A program made the translations under genes and the position numbers. Shown in pieces: positions 1 through 7,584 of a stretch of DNA of 64,000 nucleotides. Source of the DNA: Gemmatimonas sp. (GTDB lineage Bacteria > Gemmatimonadota > Gemmatimonadetes > Gemmatimonadales > Gemmatimonadaceae); assembly GCF_027531815.1 (NCBI RefSeq), contig NZ_JAPZSK010000004.1, forward strand, positions 310,001-374,000, written 5' to 3'. Positions within the stretch are counted from its first letter, which is position 1; every line of letters starts with the position of its first letter. The notes under the pieces were generated by a model. That model did not search any database, was not told the origin of the DNA, and saw only the letters and a list, made by a program, of their open reading frames with translations.

Positions 1-384
1 GTCGAGCGTGTCGAGGAAGTCAGTGACCTGTACGTTCGCGGAACGCTCGATGCCCGCGAGCGCCCAGAATTGATCGGGGGTCTCGAAAAACTGTACGAAC
101 GTGAGCGGTTCGCTCTCGGCGCGCCGGAGCGCGTCCTGCAAGGTGACCAGTGGGCATGGCTGCCCCCACAACAGCATGTGCGAGTGATCACGCACGAAGG
201 TGTCGCTGATCACTCCGGCAACGCGCCCTCCGAACGCATGGAAGATCCGTGGCGCGAAGAAGCGGAAGAGCCACCCCGGATACCCGATGAAGTAGACGTC
301 CCCGGGCCCGGCAGGCACCGCGACATGGCGGTACTCCTCCGTTCGTGCAACGAGATTTCTGGTCAGACTTCCTGTGGCGGACAT
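1..384 (-). CDS. Partial gene of the polysaccharide-modification cluster, C-terminus off the left edge
   Basis: The minus frame is open from an ATG at 384 to the window edge (128 codons). The visible N-terminus begins MSATGSLTRNLVART and continues with a Rossmann-like stretch (GDVYFIGYPGWLFRFF, then GGRVAGVISDTF) resembling the small nucleotide- or partner-binding leader found ahead of FkbM-type methyltransferase or NeuD/PglD-type domains in sugar clusters. The catalytic part is not in the window, so no reaction can be named. It lies 44 nt downstream of the NeuD-like gene on the same strand and is probably the last visible gene of that operon. The start is the first ATG in this open frame; no clear Shine-Dalgarno was seen. 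Confidence 0.6.
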   Translation of the reverse strand, partial: MSATGSLTRNLVARTEEYRHVAVPAGPGDVYFIGYPGWLFRFFAPRIFHAFGGRVAGVISDTFVRDHSHMLLWGQPCPLVTLQDALRRAESEPLTFVQFFETPDQFWALAGIERSANVQVTDFLDTLD

Positions 385-428
385 GCGGTGGGGGCTGAGG
401 ACGGACGAACGCGCGACCGGTGCACTGG

Positions 429-1049
429 CTATCCGCCGTACACGATCAGCGGCTCCTCGTAGCGCGGATCATAGACGGTCTTGGCTGCCACGTCGGTACG
501 GTACAGGCCCGGGACGCCGATATCGCAGAGACGACCGATCTTCACGGCGGGCGCCACGGCGACCCCCATTCTGAGGATGCAGTGGGCCCCGATCTCCGCC
601 CGGCGCCCGATCGTCACACCGGTATCGATCCAACAGGAGGCCTTGAGGCGTACGCCATGGTCGATCACGGCTCCGGCATGCACGACGCTGTTGAATTCGA
701 CGACGCTCCCGCTGCCCACCACGACACCTGAACCGATGAATACGTTGGGCCCAACCTTCGCATCCGGCGCAACGATTGCCCCCGGCGCGGCGATGGTGGC
801 GAGCTGGAAGCCACGGGCCATTGCATCGCGCATCAACTCGGCTCGCTTGAAGTTGCCGAATCGCTCATCAAAAGCAGCGAAGAGGACAGTCGTGGCCGGA
901 TCATGCGCGTCGAGGGGGCTGGTGTCGAAGGCATAATCGGCACGCTGAGGAATCTCGACGCCCATCACCGGCTCACCGGTGGCAGCAGCCCATGCACGGA
1001 CCACGAGATCGAGCATGTCACCCGCGCCGGCAACGACCTTAGACGTCAT
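429..1049 (-). CDS. NeuD-like left-handed beta-helix acyltransferase (206 aa)
   Basis: This is a sialic-acid O-acetyltransferase NeuD/PglD-type protein. It has a short N-terminal part (VVAGAGDMLDLVVRAW), then a run of hexapeptide repeats from about residue 85 (IAAPGAIVAPDAKVGPNVFI, later VVEFNSVVHAGAVIDHG) typical of trimeric left-handed beta-helix acyltransferases using acyl-CoA or acyl-ACP. The N-terminal Rossmann glycine motif is weaker than in its paralogue at 2213-2842. A longer open frame extends to 1184 but would run deep into the Rieske gene. The ATG at 1049 overlaps the 3' end of that gene by 11 nt, which fits translational coupling. The acyl donor and sugar acceptor cannot be read from sequence. 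Confidence 0.85.
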   Translation of the reverse strand: MTSKVVAGAGDMLDLVVRAWAAATGEPVMGVEIPQRADYAFDTSPLDAHDPATTVLFAAFDERFGNFKRAELMRDAMARGFQLATIAAPGAIVAPDAKVGPNVFIGSGVVVGSGSVVEFNSVVHAGAVIDHGVRLKASCWIDTGVTIGRRAEIGAHCILRMGVAVAPAVKIGRLCDIGVPGLYRTDVAAKTVYDPRYEEPLIVYGG

Positions 1050-2187
1050 GGTCGGTGTCGATGATATCGACATACCATCGCTCCACGAGTTTGTTGAACC
1101 CCTCGTAGTCACCCTGGTGGGCGACCGGTCCATCGGCATGCAATGCGGCTTGCACCTCTTCCATGATCTGGATGTCCTCGCCAACCACGAGCTTGCTGCC
1201 GTGCATCTTCGACGTCAGGACCGCGCTTGAATAGGCATACGGGGCCCGCTTCCTGGCGGTCATCCAGTAGATCTCCATGTCGGTGCGCCCGGGAGAGACG
1301 GGAACATGGTGCTCGATGCTGAATGAGTAGCCGCCATCGCCGGTGGAGATATGGAGATTGGGATACGCCAGCCAGTTGAAGTACGCGTCCTGATTCCCCC
1401 AGCGCTCGACATTGGCCTGCCAATCGTAGTGGACTTCCCCCTTGAAGGTCCCCTCAGGTCCACCGACGCTGAATTGCCGAAGCAGGGCACGGCGGGCCGC
1501 CCGATCCAAGTCCGGCGGCAGATCGCGACTCCCCTCGTGGTTCAGGCGTTCGTCGACCGCCGTACCGAATGACACGCTACGGGCCAGAGACTTCGCGTGC
1601 ACGAAACCCACATGATTGGGATCGCGCAGGTTCTCGTAGCCGATTTTCCAGTTGAAATTCGCACGGAACGTGGTCGTCATGACCTCGCTGTCGTATGCGT
1701 TCGAGCTTGAGGCAAGCAGCTCGAGAAAGGCGGCATCGAACTGTTCTTCGATGGGGAGCGGATCGTCCGCAAGGTTGATGAACAGGACGTTGCCGACCGG
1801 TCGAAGGGCAAACTGACGCAGTCGCATGCCCTGTCGCTCCTGCTCGGGGTAGCGATACAGCTCATCGTGGAGCGGAATCTTCGAGGGTGCGCCTGTCGAG
1901 TCGTACTTCCAGCAATGATAGGGGCACACCAGCGGACGGTTCCCCGTCGGATCACACTGCAGTCGCGCACCGCGATGCAGGCACACGTTCTCGAAGGCTC
2001 TCAGCGCGCCGTCGAAATTCTGGATGACGATCGGAATGCCGGCGATCTTCCTCGTGAGGAAATCATTGGGCTTCGACACCATCGTGCGCAGACCGGCAAA
2101 CACCCAGAGCGTCCGAAACAACTTGCGCTGCTCACGATCGAACACATCCTGCGACAGGTAGTGCCGAGGCACCATCCGAGATTTCAT
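1039..2187 (-). CDS. Rieske non-haem iron oxygenase, alpha-subunit type (382 aa)
   Basis: This is an aromatic-ring-hydroxylating-dioxygenase-type oxygenase. The [2Fe-2S] ligands are visible as Cys69-x-His71 (NVCLHRG) and Cys88-x2-His91 (CPYHCWKYD). The mononuclear iron site is Asp189-x2-His192-x4-His197 (RDPNHVGFVH). Family members use electrons from a ferredoxin/reductase pair to hydroxylate, demethylate or oxidise a substrate; no reductase gene is visible here. Sitting between two acyltransferases in an ACP/KAS III/SDR cassette, its substrate is more likely an acyl or sugar moiety than a xenobiotic. The ATG at 2187 has GAGG upstream and leaves 25 nt after the previous stop; the longer frame to 2253 would overlap that gene. 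Confidence 0.9.
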   Translation of the reverse strand: MKSRMVPRHYLSQDVFDREQRKLFRTLWVFAGLRTMVSKPNDFLTRKIAGIPIVIQNFDGALRAFENVCLHRGARLQCDPTGNRPLVCPYHCWKYDSTGAPSKIPLHDELYRYPEQERQGMRLRQFALRPVGNVLFINLADDPLPIEEQFDAAFLELLASSSNAYDSEVMTTTFRANFNWKIGYENLRDPNHVGFVHAKSLARSVSFGTAVDERLNHEGSRDLPPDLDRAARRALLRQFSVGGPEGTFKGEVHYDWQANVERWGNQDAYFNWLAYPNLHISTGDGGYSFSIEHHVPVSPGRTDMEIYWMTARKRAPYAYSSAVLTSKMHGSKLVVGEDIQIMEEVQAALHADGPVAHQGDYEGFNKLVERWYVDIIDTDHDV

Positions 2188-2212
2188 GTCCTGGTTCCCT
2201 CGCGATGTGCGA

Positions 2213-2842
2213 TCAGGAGATTCGCCTGGCGGGATTGCCGAACACCGTGGCACCGGGCGGCACGTCGTTCAGCACGACACTTCCCGCACCGATGGTTGCC
2301 CCATCACCGATCCTGCGCCCCGGGAGAATGGTCGCATGTGGAAACACCGTCACGCCCGTACCGATCTCCGCCCCCCCACCAACGAAGCAGAAGCAGCTGA
2401 TCTGCGAATAATCACCCACGACGACATCGTGGCCGAGTACGGACAGCGAGTGCAGCACCACGAAGTTGCCAAGGCGGCAATCGGGGCCGATGGTCACACG
2501 GCGTTCCATGAAGCATCCCTGCCCGATCGTGACGTTGCGGGCGATGTACGCTTCCGTCAGGATGTTGATGAAGTGTGCGCCTTTGGCCAGCAGGGGCAGC
2601 ACATAGGTCGGACGAAACGAGGGCTGGCCGATGGCGCACACGAAGACGTCCTGCCGCCGGGGCACATACGTCAGTGGATCGCCGATGATTTCGCATCCGG
2701 TGACATACCCGTCGAGCACATCGCGACGACTGTCCAGAAAGCCGGCGATCCGCCATTCCTTGCCGTAGGCAGCATCATCAAGCATCTGACTGAGCGCAAC
2801 ACGACCGTATCCACCGGCCCCAACGATGCAGACTTCGGTCAT
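2213..2842 (-). CDS. NeuD/PglD-family sugar acyltransferase (209 aa)
   Basis: The N-terminus TEVCIVGAGGYGRVALSQ is the Rossmann-like nucleotide-sugar binding subdomain of NeuD/PglD proteins. From about residue 100, hexapeptide repeats follow (NVTIGQGCFMERRVTIGPDC and on), ending in the typical GNPARRI tail. These enzymes acylate an amino or hydroxyl group of a nucleotide sugar from acetyl-CoA; relatives in ACP-containing clusters may use other acyl thioesters. The start at 2842 lies 19 nt after the SDR stop and begins exactly at the conserved glycine-loop strand. Together with 429-1049 it gives the cassette two such enzymes, possibly a transfer step and a second O-acetylation. Confidence 0.9.
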   Translation of the reverse strand: MTEVCIVGAGGYGRVALSQMLDDAAYGKEWRIAGFLDSRRDVLDGYVTGCEIIGDPLTYVPRRQDVFVCAIGQPSFRPTYVLPLLAKGAHFINILTEAYIARNVTIGQGCFMERRVTIGPDCRLGNFVVLHSLSVLGHDVVVGDYSQISCFCFVGGGAEIGTGVTVFPHATILPGRRIGDGATIGAGSVVLNDVPPGATVFGNPARRIS

Positions 2843-2861
2843 CACGAGATGTCGCTCCGGA

Positions 2862-3602
2862 TCATGAGACGGCGACCGCGCCGCCATCCATCACGAGCTC
2901 GGTGCCGGTGATCCAACGACTTGCGTCAGCCAGCAGGTAGATGGTGGCGTTGGCCACATCACCGGGTGTACCCACGCCAAGCGGATGACGCGCCGCCTGT
3001 GCAAGCAGGCGATCATCCCACAACGGGGTTTCCACGGCCGAGGGCACGAGGCAGTTTATGCGCATACGCCGCTTGGCTTGCTCAAGGGCGAGGCATCGCA
3101 TCATGCCATGCAGGGCCGCCTTGCTCGCGGCATACGGTCCGACGCCTGCGGTTCCGGCGATGGCCGAGATCGAGGTGATGAAGACGATCGAACTCCCCGC
3201 GACCAGCGTCGAACGATAGAGCAGCCGCTGCGTCAGCATCACCGGCGCAACAAAATTGATGTCGAGCACTTCGCGCAACAGCTTCTCCGAGAGCATCTTC
3301 ACCGGAGACAGCCGCTGCACCCCGGCCGCATGGACGACACCGTGAAGGGCCGGCATGCCCGCAACGAGCGCATCGAGTTCGGTCGCGACCGTCAGGTCGG
3401 CGCAGACCGGCAGATGCCCGGCACCGTCGAGTTCAGCGAAGGTCGCCTGCAGTCGGGCCTCGTTGCGACCGGTGATGACGAGCTGCGCGCCCATTCGCGA
3501 GCACGAGATGGCGATCTGCCGCCCGAGTCCCGAGGACGCCCCCGTGACCAAGACCGTCTTGCCTGCCAGCGAGAACGCGCGTGGTGATTCGAGTTCGGCC
3601 AT
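2862..3602 (-). CDS. Short-chain dehydrogenase/reductase, FabG-like (246 aa)
   Basis: This is a classical SDR with the NAD(P) loop TGASSGLG (20-27), Asn116, and a catalytic Ser144, Tyr157, Lys161 set (YAASK). In an operon with an ACP and a KAS III, the likely role is NADPH reduction of a beta-ketoacyl-ACP to the 3-hydroxyacyl form, as FabG does; this role is inferred from context. Its start overlaps the stop of the upstream SDR by one base (TGATG), so the two are translationally coupled and perhaps made in equal amounts. Compared with its neighbour at 3602-4354 it keeps the full catalytic set. Confidence 0.9.
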   Translation of the reverse strand: MAELESPRAFSLAGKTVLVTGASSGLGRQIAISCSRMGAQLVITGRNEARLQATFAELDGAGHLPVCADLTVATELDALVAGMPALHGVVHAAGVQRLSPVKMLSEKLLREVLDINFVAPVMLTQRLLYRSTLVAGSSIVFITSISAIAGTAGVGPYAASKAALHGMMRCLALEQAKRRMRINCLVPSAVETPLWDDRLLAQAARHPLGVGTPGDVANATIYLLADASRWITGTELVMDGGAVAVS

Positions 3603-4354
3603 CAGATGCTCATCCGTGAAGTCAGTCCCCCGTCGGCGATGAACAGCGAACGGGTCATCCAGCGACTGGCGTCCGAGAGCAGGAATACGGCCGCATGCGC
3701 CACATCGATCGGCTCACCCAAACCGAGAGGGGTGATATCGAGCAGCTCGTCGATCTTCGCGCCGTTTCTCCCGAGCGCGTCCAGAAGCGGTGTGCGCACG
3801 TAGCCGGGCGACAAGACGTTCGCCCGCATCTTGTGTTTGGCCACTTCGAGCGCAAGCGTGCGCGCCGCCCCGAGCAACGCGGCCTTGCTGGCGGAGTAGA
3901 CGGCGGTGGCCACGGGCCCAACCTCCGAGGCGACGGCCCCCACAAAGACGATGGACGCTCCCTGCTGCAGCGATCGCTTGGCCAGTAGCGCCTTGGTGAG
4001 CAGAAGCGGGGCGTGCACGTTCAGTCCGAGGACATCGTCGAGATGCGCATGGGAGATCATGCGGAACGGGACCATCCTTGCGATACCGGCGGCGTGCACC
4101 ACGCCATCCAGTGCCCCTGCTTCCGCGACCACACGATCGATGGCGCCGGTCTCGAGGAGATCGGCAGCAACAGCGCTGTGCCCCGATCCAGCGAGATGCC
4201 CCAGCGTGTCGTGGAGGCGCTCGCCATGACGGCCGGTGAGCACCACGGTGCCACCCATCTCGGCGCAACTGATCGCAATCTGACGGCCGATCCCCGACGA
4301 GGCGCCGGTAACGAGCAGGCGGCGCCCAGCCAGACTGAACGGGTTGAAGCTCAT
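3602..4354 (-). CDS. Short-chain dehydrogenase/reductase lacking the canonical Ser (250 aa)
   Basis: This is a second SDR of the cassette, a clear paralogue of 2862-3602. It keeps the cofactor loop TGASSGIG (16-23) and the Tyr153-x3-Lys157 pair (YSASK). The position 13 residues before the Tyr, which is the catalytic Ser in classical SDRs and Ser144 in the neighbour, is Ala140 here (FVGAVAS); a Ser lies three residues later. The enzyme may therefore use a different geometry, act on another substrate, or be a non-catalytic partner of the neighbouring SDR. The start overlaps the KAS III stop by 4 nt (ATGA), so it is tightly coupled to it. Confidence 0.88.
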   Translation of the reverse strand: MSFNPFSLAGRRLLVTGASSGIGRQIAISCAEMGGTVVLTGRHGERLHDTLGHLAGSGHSAVAADLLETGAIDRVVAEAGALDGVVHAAGIARMVPFRMISHAHLDDVLGLNVHAPLLLTKALLAKRSLQQGASIVFVGAVASEVGPVATAVYSASKAALLGAARTLALEVAKHKMRANVLSPGYVRTPLLDALGRNGAKIDELLDITPLGLGEPIDVAHAAVFLLSDASRWMTRSLFIADGGLTSRMSI

Positions 4355-5385
4355 GCTTCGATCAGCTCGGGAAAGACGGCCCCTTCGATGTCAACAAGCG
4401 CAGTCCCCCATGACAGGCCGATCCCGAACCCGGACAGCAGCACCCGATTCTTCCGGGACGCCAGCTCCCCGCGAATCCGGGCCGTCATCGTGACCGGAAT
4501 CGATGCGCCACTCGTATTGCCAAAGTCCTGCAGCGTGGACGGCACCTTCTCGGGCGGGAGGCCAAGCTTCTTCCGGATCGTCTCGTTGATCATCCGGTTG
4601 GCCTGGTGAAACACGAAGTAGTCGATCGAGTCGGGGCTCGTGCCCGCGTACTCCATCAGGCGCTTGACCGCCGGCGGTACGCGTTGGGTGGAGAAGCTCA
4701 GGACCGCGGCACCATCCAGCTGGAGATCATCAGGCCGACGCCACTCACCGTCTGCATCCTTGTACGGAATGAAGTGCTGGAGGCCGGCCGGCTCGCGGTG
4801 ACCGCCGACCGGCAACATGATGGCGCGAAAGCCACTACCGTCACTGTTGAGGTCAAAAAAGATCGGTGGCGCGGACACATCGTACTCGAGCGCCGTGGCC
4901 GTTGCTGCATCGGAGAACAATGGCTCGCGAACGGATCCGGATCGATCGCCCACCAGCACCAGCGCCTTCTTGACAGTACCGGCGGCGATCATCGAGCCGA
5001 CCAGATGCAGGGCGAACGGATAGGCCGAGCACCCGAGATTGACGTCGAAAGCGATAGTGGCATGAGACAAACCCAGCCGGTCCTGCAGGATGATCGCCGT
5101 GGACGGGATGAGATAATCGGGCGATTGCGTCACGACGATGAGGGCATCGATCTCGTCTCGCTGCCATTCCAGCGCCGCCAGAAGCCGCTCGGTCGCGTCG
5201 AAGGCGAGGTCGGAGAAGCACTGCCACTCGGGACACAACCGGCGCTCGTAGATCCCGATGTTTCGGGCGAGCCGCTCACGCTCCGCTTTCCTGGACGGCG
5301 GGCAATCGAGATTGCTGACCTTGTGCTTGGGTACACACGTGGCCATCCCGCGGTACCGGACGTTGCGCAGCGTCGAGAGGCCCAT
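4351..5385 (-). CDS. 3-oxoacyl-ACP synthase III (KAS III/FabH-like, 344 aa)
   Basis: This is a FabH-fold condensing enzyme with the catalytic triad Cys119 (LGCSAYP), His260 (FHQAN) and Asn290 (FGNTSGAS). Family members condense an acyl-CoA primer with malonyl-ACP to start a beta-ketoacyl chain. It follows its own ACP gene by 4 nt and overlaps an SDR by 4 nt, so it belongs to a dedicated acyl pathway, unlike housekeeping fabH, which normally sits with plsX or fabD. Similar ACP/KAS III/SDR sets build the 3-hydroxybutyryl group of modified viosamine in Pseudomonas flagellin glycosylation (known precedent). The substrate here is inferred, not shown. Confidence 0.92.
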   Translation of the reverse strand: MGLSTLRNVRYRGMATCVPKHKVSNLDCPPSRKAERERLARNIGIYERRLCPEWQCFSDLAFDATERLLAALEWQRDEIDALIVVTQSPDYLIPSTAIILQDRLGLSHATIAFDVNLGCSAYPFALHLVGSMIAAGTVKKALVLVGDRSGSVREPLFSDAATATALEYDVSAPPIFFDLNSDGSGFRAIMLPVGGHREPAGLQHFIPYKDADGEWRRPDDLQLDGAAVLSFSTQRVPPAVKRLMEYAGTSPDSIDYFVFHQANRMINETIRKKLGLPPEKVPSTLQDFGNTSGASIPVTMTARIRGELASRKNRVLLSGFGIGLSWGTALVDIEGAVFPELIEA

Positions 5386-5389
5386 GGCC

Positions 5390-5614
5390 CTACCCGATCA
5401 GCGCAAAAAGGTCATTGATGGTCTTGCAGGACATCAGCGTCTCGCCGGTGATCGTCTTGCCGTACTCCATGTCGAACATCACGATCACGCCGAGCGCGGC
5501 GAGAGAGTCCCACTGTGACAGGTCGGCAAAGACCGTGTCCGGCGCGATCTCCACGGGTTCCTGGAAGTCCACGGCCGTGGTGAACTTTTCAATGAAGTCA
5601 CCGATCGAAGCCAT
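5390..5614 (-). CDS. Acyl carrier protein (74 aa)
   Basis: This is a small acidic acyl carrier protein. The phosphopantetheine attachment serine is Ser37 in the motif QWDSLAAL, followed by the usual helix III region. It would carry the acyl intermediate for the adjacent KAS III and the SDRs. The ATG at 5614 has a good Shine-Dalgarno (GAGG, 5 nt spacing); an in-frame GTG two codons upstream (5620) is less likely. It is the promoter-proximal gene of the ACP-KAS III-SDR-SDR-NeuD-Rieske-NeuD run. No 4'-phosphopantetheinyl transferase is visible in the window. Confidence 0.92.
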   Translation of the reverse strand: MASIGDFIEKFTTAVDFQEPVEIAPDTVFADLSQWDSLAALGVIVMFDMEYGKTITGETLMSCKTINDLFALIG

Positions 5615-6143
5615 CACCACCTCACATCAGGGTAGAGCGTGCATCACCAAGGATCTGCGCAAGATACTACAGGGGGTATGGACCTGCCATGGAGCACGCC
5701 GCAGAGCGTCACCGGCCACTCGTTTCGACGTGCGCGCACCGGCGATGATGGACCAGGGCCTCCTTCGCCGCTGCCCCGAAACCGCCCCACGACCCCACGC
5801 CGAATACCTCCCGGCTGGAGACCGGCACCGCGATCCCGTTCTCGCGCAACACGTCGCGCCCACCCCGTGCACACGAGTCACCGCCCGTGATGCCGCAGAT
5901 GATGCCGCGCCCGCGCCGTGAAGCGATCGGACTCGACGATCGGGAAGCCGATGCACGCCGATGTCGAATCGCCGTTGGCCACCCGCACCAACAGCGCGCC
6001 AAGTCCGGGGGCTCCCGCCAGTCGCCCGGAATCGATCGCCCCCGACGGCAGGTCCGTGCTCGCCACCTGACCGAACGCTCCTTGCTCCCCACGATGACCC
6101 GCGGCAGCGGCGGGAGTTGCCGGGAAAGATCGTCCCTGCCGGA
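5615..6143. other. 529-nt spacer upstream of the ACP operon, possible gene relic
   Basis: No intact gene is convincing here. On the minus strand two adjacent frames look protein-like and can be joined by one frameshift near 5880-5900: an upstream piece (about 6110-5880) containing GALLVRVANGDSTSACIGFP and a downstream piece (about 5890-5710) containing GGRDVLRENGIAVPVSSREV. They may be a decayed gene, but no family was recognised with confidence. The spacer must also hold the promoter for the ACP operon; no clear -35/-10 pair was seen. Confidence 0.3.
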
Positions 6144-7241
6144 CTAGGCCGTGCGTTTGCGCATGAACAGGCTGTCGCTCCACGCGAACGCACAATCGAA
6201 GTGACCGGTCTCCAGCAGTTCATCGCCAACACGCGTGGGCCCGTCGCCGAAAGCCCACTGGTAATCGTCGAACACGATCCAGCCCCCCGGCATCACAAGC
6301 GGCTCCCACGCGTCCACATCGCGTCGCACCTGATCGTAGCGATGATTGGCATCCACGTGCAGCAGTGATACTGCACCCGTCAGTGACACTTCGCGCAGTT
6401 CGGGCACGGTGAGCAGGCCGCGTCGCCCAGCCGCTTGATATGAGCGCGCGGCATCGACGGCTTCCTCACGGATATAGCTCATGTTCGGCACTTCGCTCGC
6501 CAAGGCGAGAAACGCTTCGAACACGTGCTCCTGATCGTACGCGGACTGTGTCGCGTTCAACACGCCGGCGGCCGCCCCCTGATCCGTGATGCGCGCCCTC
6601 CCCCACGAATCCACACACACGGTGCTCCCCAGGCCATGCGCATGGGCCAGGCGCGCCAGCGCGTACGCGGAGCGCCCGTAGAACACGCCCAGCTCCACCA
6701 CGTCGCCAGGCGGCGTGACCCGAGCGAGCGCACAGAGCGCCTCGAGCTTGGTCACGTCGCACTGCCCGTACGTGCGGAGAAAGCCGCGATGCAGCGACGC
6801 GTATTCGGCGACCGACAACGGCGGCGCCACCTTGCCATCCGGGGCGGGAAGACTGCTGGCCACATGGTCCGCCCGCTGCCGGCGCGCCCACGACAGACTT
6901 GGCGCGAACACCTGCCACTGCTGTTGCACGGGGTGTGCGCCACGGAAGGCGGCGCGTATCATGGCATCCATTTCGGCGAGACGCGCCAAGTGCGCCCACA
7001 CCCCCACGTGCATCGTCACGAGGTGCGTCACGCCATGCGTGTGCATCGCCGCGCGCAGCGCGTCATCGAACCCGTCGTCCGACACGTACGGCAGGTGGAT
7101 GGAAGCGTCGCATCCGTCGACCGGCTGCAGTGGCATGACCGAACTTGCCGCGACCACACGCATGCCGAGCATGCGGGCCGTGCGGACGATCGGCATTACG
7201 CTGTCGACATCGACCGGGAATACCAGCAGCGTCTGAGACAT
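6144..7241 (-). CDS. Class I SAM-dependent methyltransferase with N-terminal extra domain (365 aa)
   Basis: The C-terminal half is a SAM methyltransferase of the macrocin O-methyltransferase/Methyltransf_24 type. It has the SAM-binding motif VVELGVFYGRSAYALARL, an acidic loop (VCVDSWG) and LLHVDANHRYDQVRRD, then IVFDDYQWAFGD. The first about 95 residues (TLLVFPVDVDSVMPIVRTAR and on) look like the Rossmann-type pre-domain that precedes ATP-grasp folds, and no ATP-grasp follows. It probably O-methylates a sugar or secondary metabolite and may belong functionally to the adjacent acyl-sugar cassette, though 530 nt separate them. The ATG at 7241 has no Shine-Dalgarno, but TAGTTT lies 5 nt upstream, so a leaderless mRNA is likely; the open frame further upstream looks non-coding. 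Confidence 0.85.
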   Translation of the reverse strand: MSQTLLVFPVDVDSVMPIVRTARMLGMRVVAASSVMPLQPVDGCDASIHLPYVSDDGFDDALRAAMHTHGVTHLVTMHVGVWAHLARLAEMDAMIRAAFRGAHPVQQQWQVFAPSLSWARRQRADHVASSLPAPDGKVAPPLSVAEYASLHRGFLRTYGQCDVTKLEALCALARVTPPGDVVELGVFYGRSAYALARLAHAHGLGSTVCVDSWGRARITDQGAAAGVLNATQSAYDQEHVFEAFLALASEVPNMSYIREEAVDAARSYQAAGRRGLLTVPELREVSLTGAVSLLHVDANHRYDQVRRDVDAWEPLVMPGGWIVFDDYQWAFGDGPTRVGDELLETGHFDCAFAWSDSLFMRKRTA

Positions 7242-7549
7242 CGTGCAAACTACCGCGATGCGCGGTGAATCTTCAGGTGCATCACACCGCGCACCACGAT
7301 CCGCACCGGCCACGTCAGGCCAATGGCTCGGCCTCGATCGGACAGGCAGGCAGGTCGACCACCTGCGACAAAGAGACGCTGGCCGACGCTGCGGAATCCT
7401 CCGGCGTGGTGGTGCGCGACGCGGGCACCGCCATGGGCGCGATCGCGAGGTCGGCCCGGGAGACGTGCGAGACATGCTGTTGTGTTCCGCTTGAACCGGC
7501 CCGACTACCGGGACCGGATCACGCGGCATCGGTGGGCAAGTGCCACCGA
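7242..7549. other. Divergent spacer without a recognised gene
   Basis: This spacer lies between the methyltransferase (minus) and the tetR-type gene (plus). No coding frame with family resemblance, no terminator and no repeat was recognised beyond the two promoter elements at its ends. Confidence 0.4.
7247..7252 (-). promoter_or_regulatory. -10-like element of the methyltransferase gene (leaderless)
   Basis: On the minus strand the sequence reads TAGTTT-GCACG-ATG. The hexamer keeps the T1, A2 and T6 positions of a sigma-70 -10 box and ends 5 nt before the start codon, so transcription would begin at or next to the ATG. Confidence 0.45.
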
Positions 7550-7578
7550 TTGACATATTGGAGCAAATGGTCTAATAT
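7550..7578 (+). promoter_or_regulatory. Sigma-70-type promoter of the TetR gene, start codon at the predicted TSS
   Basis: A perfect -35 TTGACA (7550-7555) and a -10 TAATAT (7573-7578) are separated by 17 nt. The GTG start codon begins at 7585, 6 nt after the -10 box, so the mRNA is predicted to be leaderless. This is the best consensus promoter in the window. Confidence 0.75.
7559..7574 (+). promoter_or_regulatory. Candidate NemR-type operator inside the promoter spacer
   Basis: TGGAGC-AAAT-GGTCTA resembles the known NemR box TAGACC-N4-GGTCTA: the right half is perfect and the left half matches at 4 of 6. It lies between the -35 and -10 boxes, where binding of the encoded regulator would block transcription (autorepression). 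This is inferred from the family box; no binding data. Confidence 0.5.
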
Positions 7579-7584
7579 ATTCCT

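Noticed and set aside
5710-6110. Relic of anhydromuramic acid kinase or CheD in the ACP upstream spacer
   Set aside because: Short local similarity only (AAAKEA and GGRDVL-type words); motifs around them do not match either family, so no name was given.
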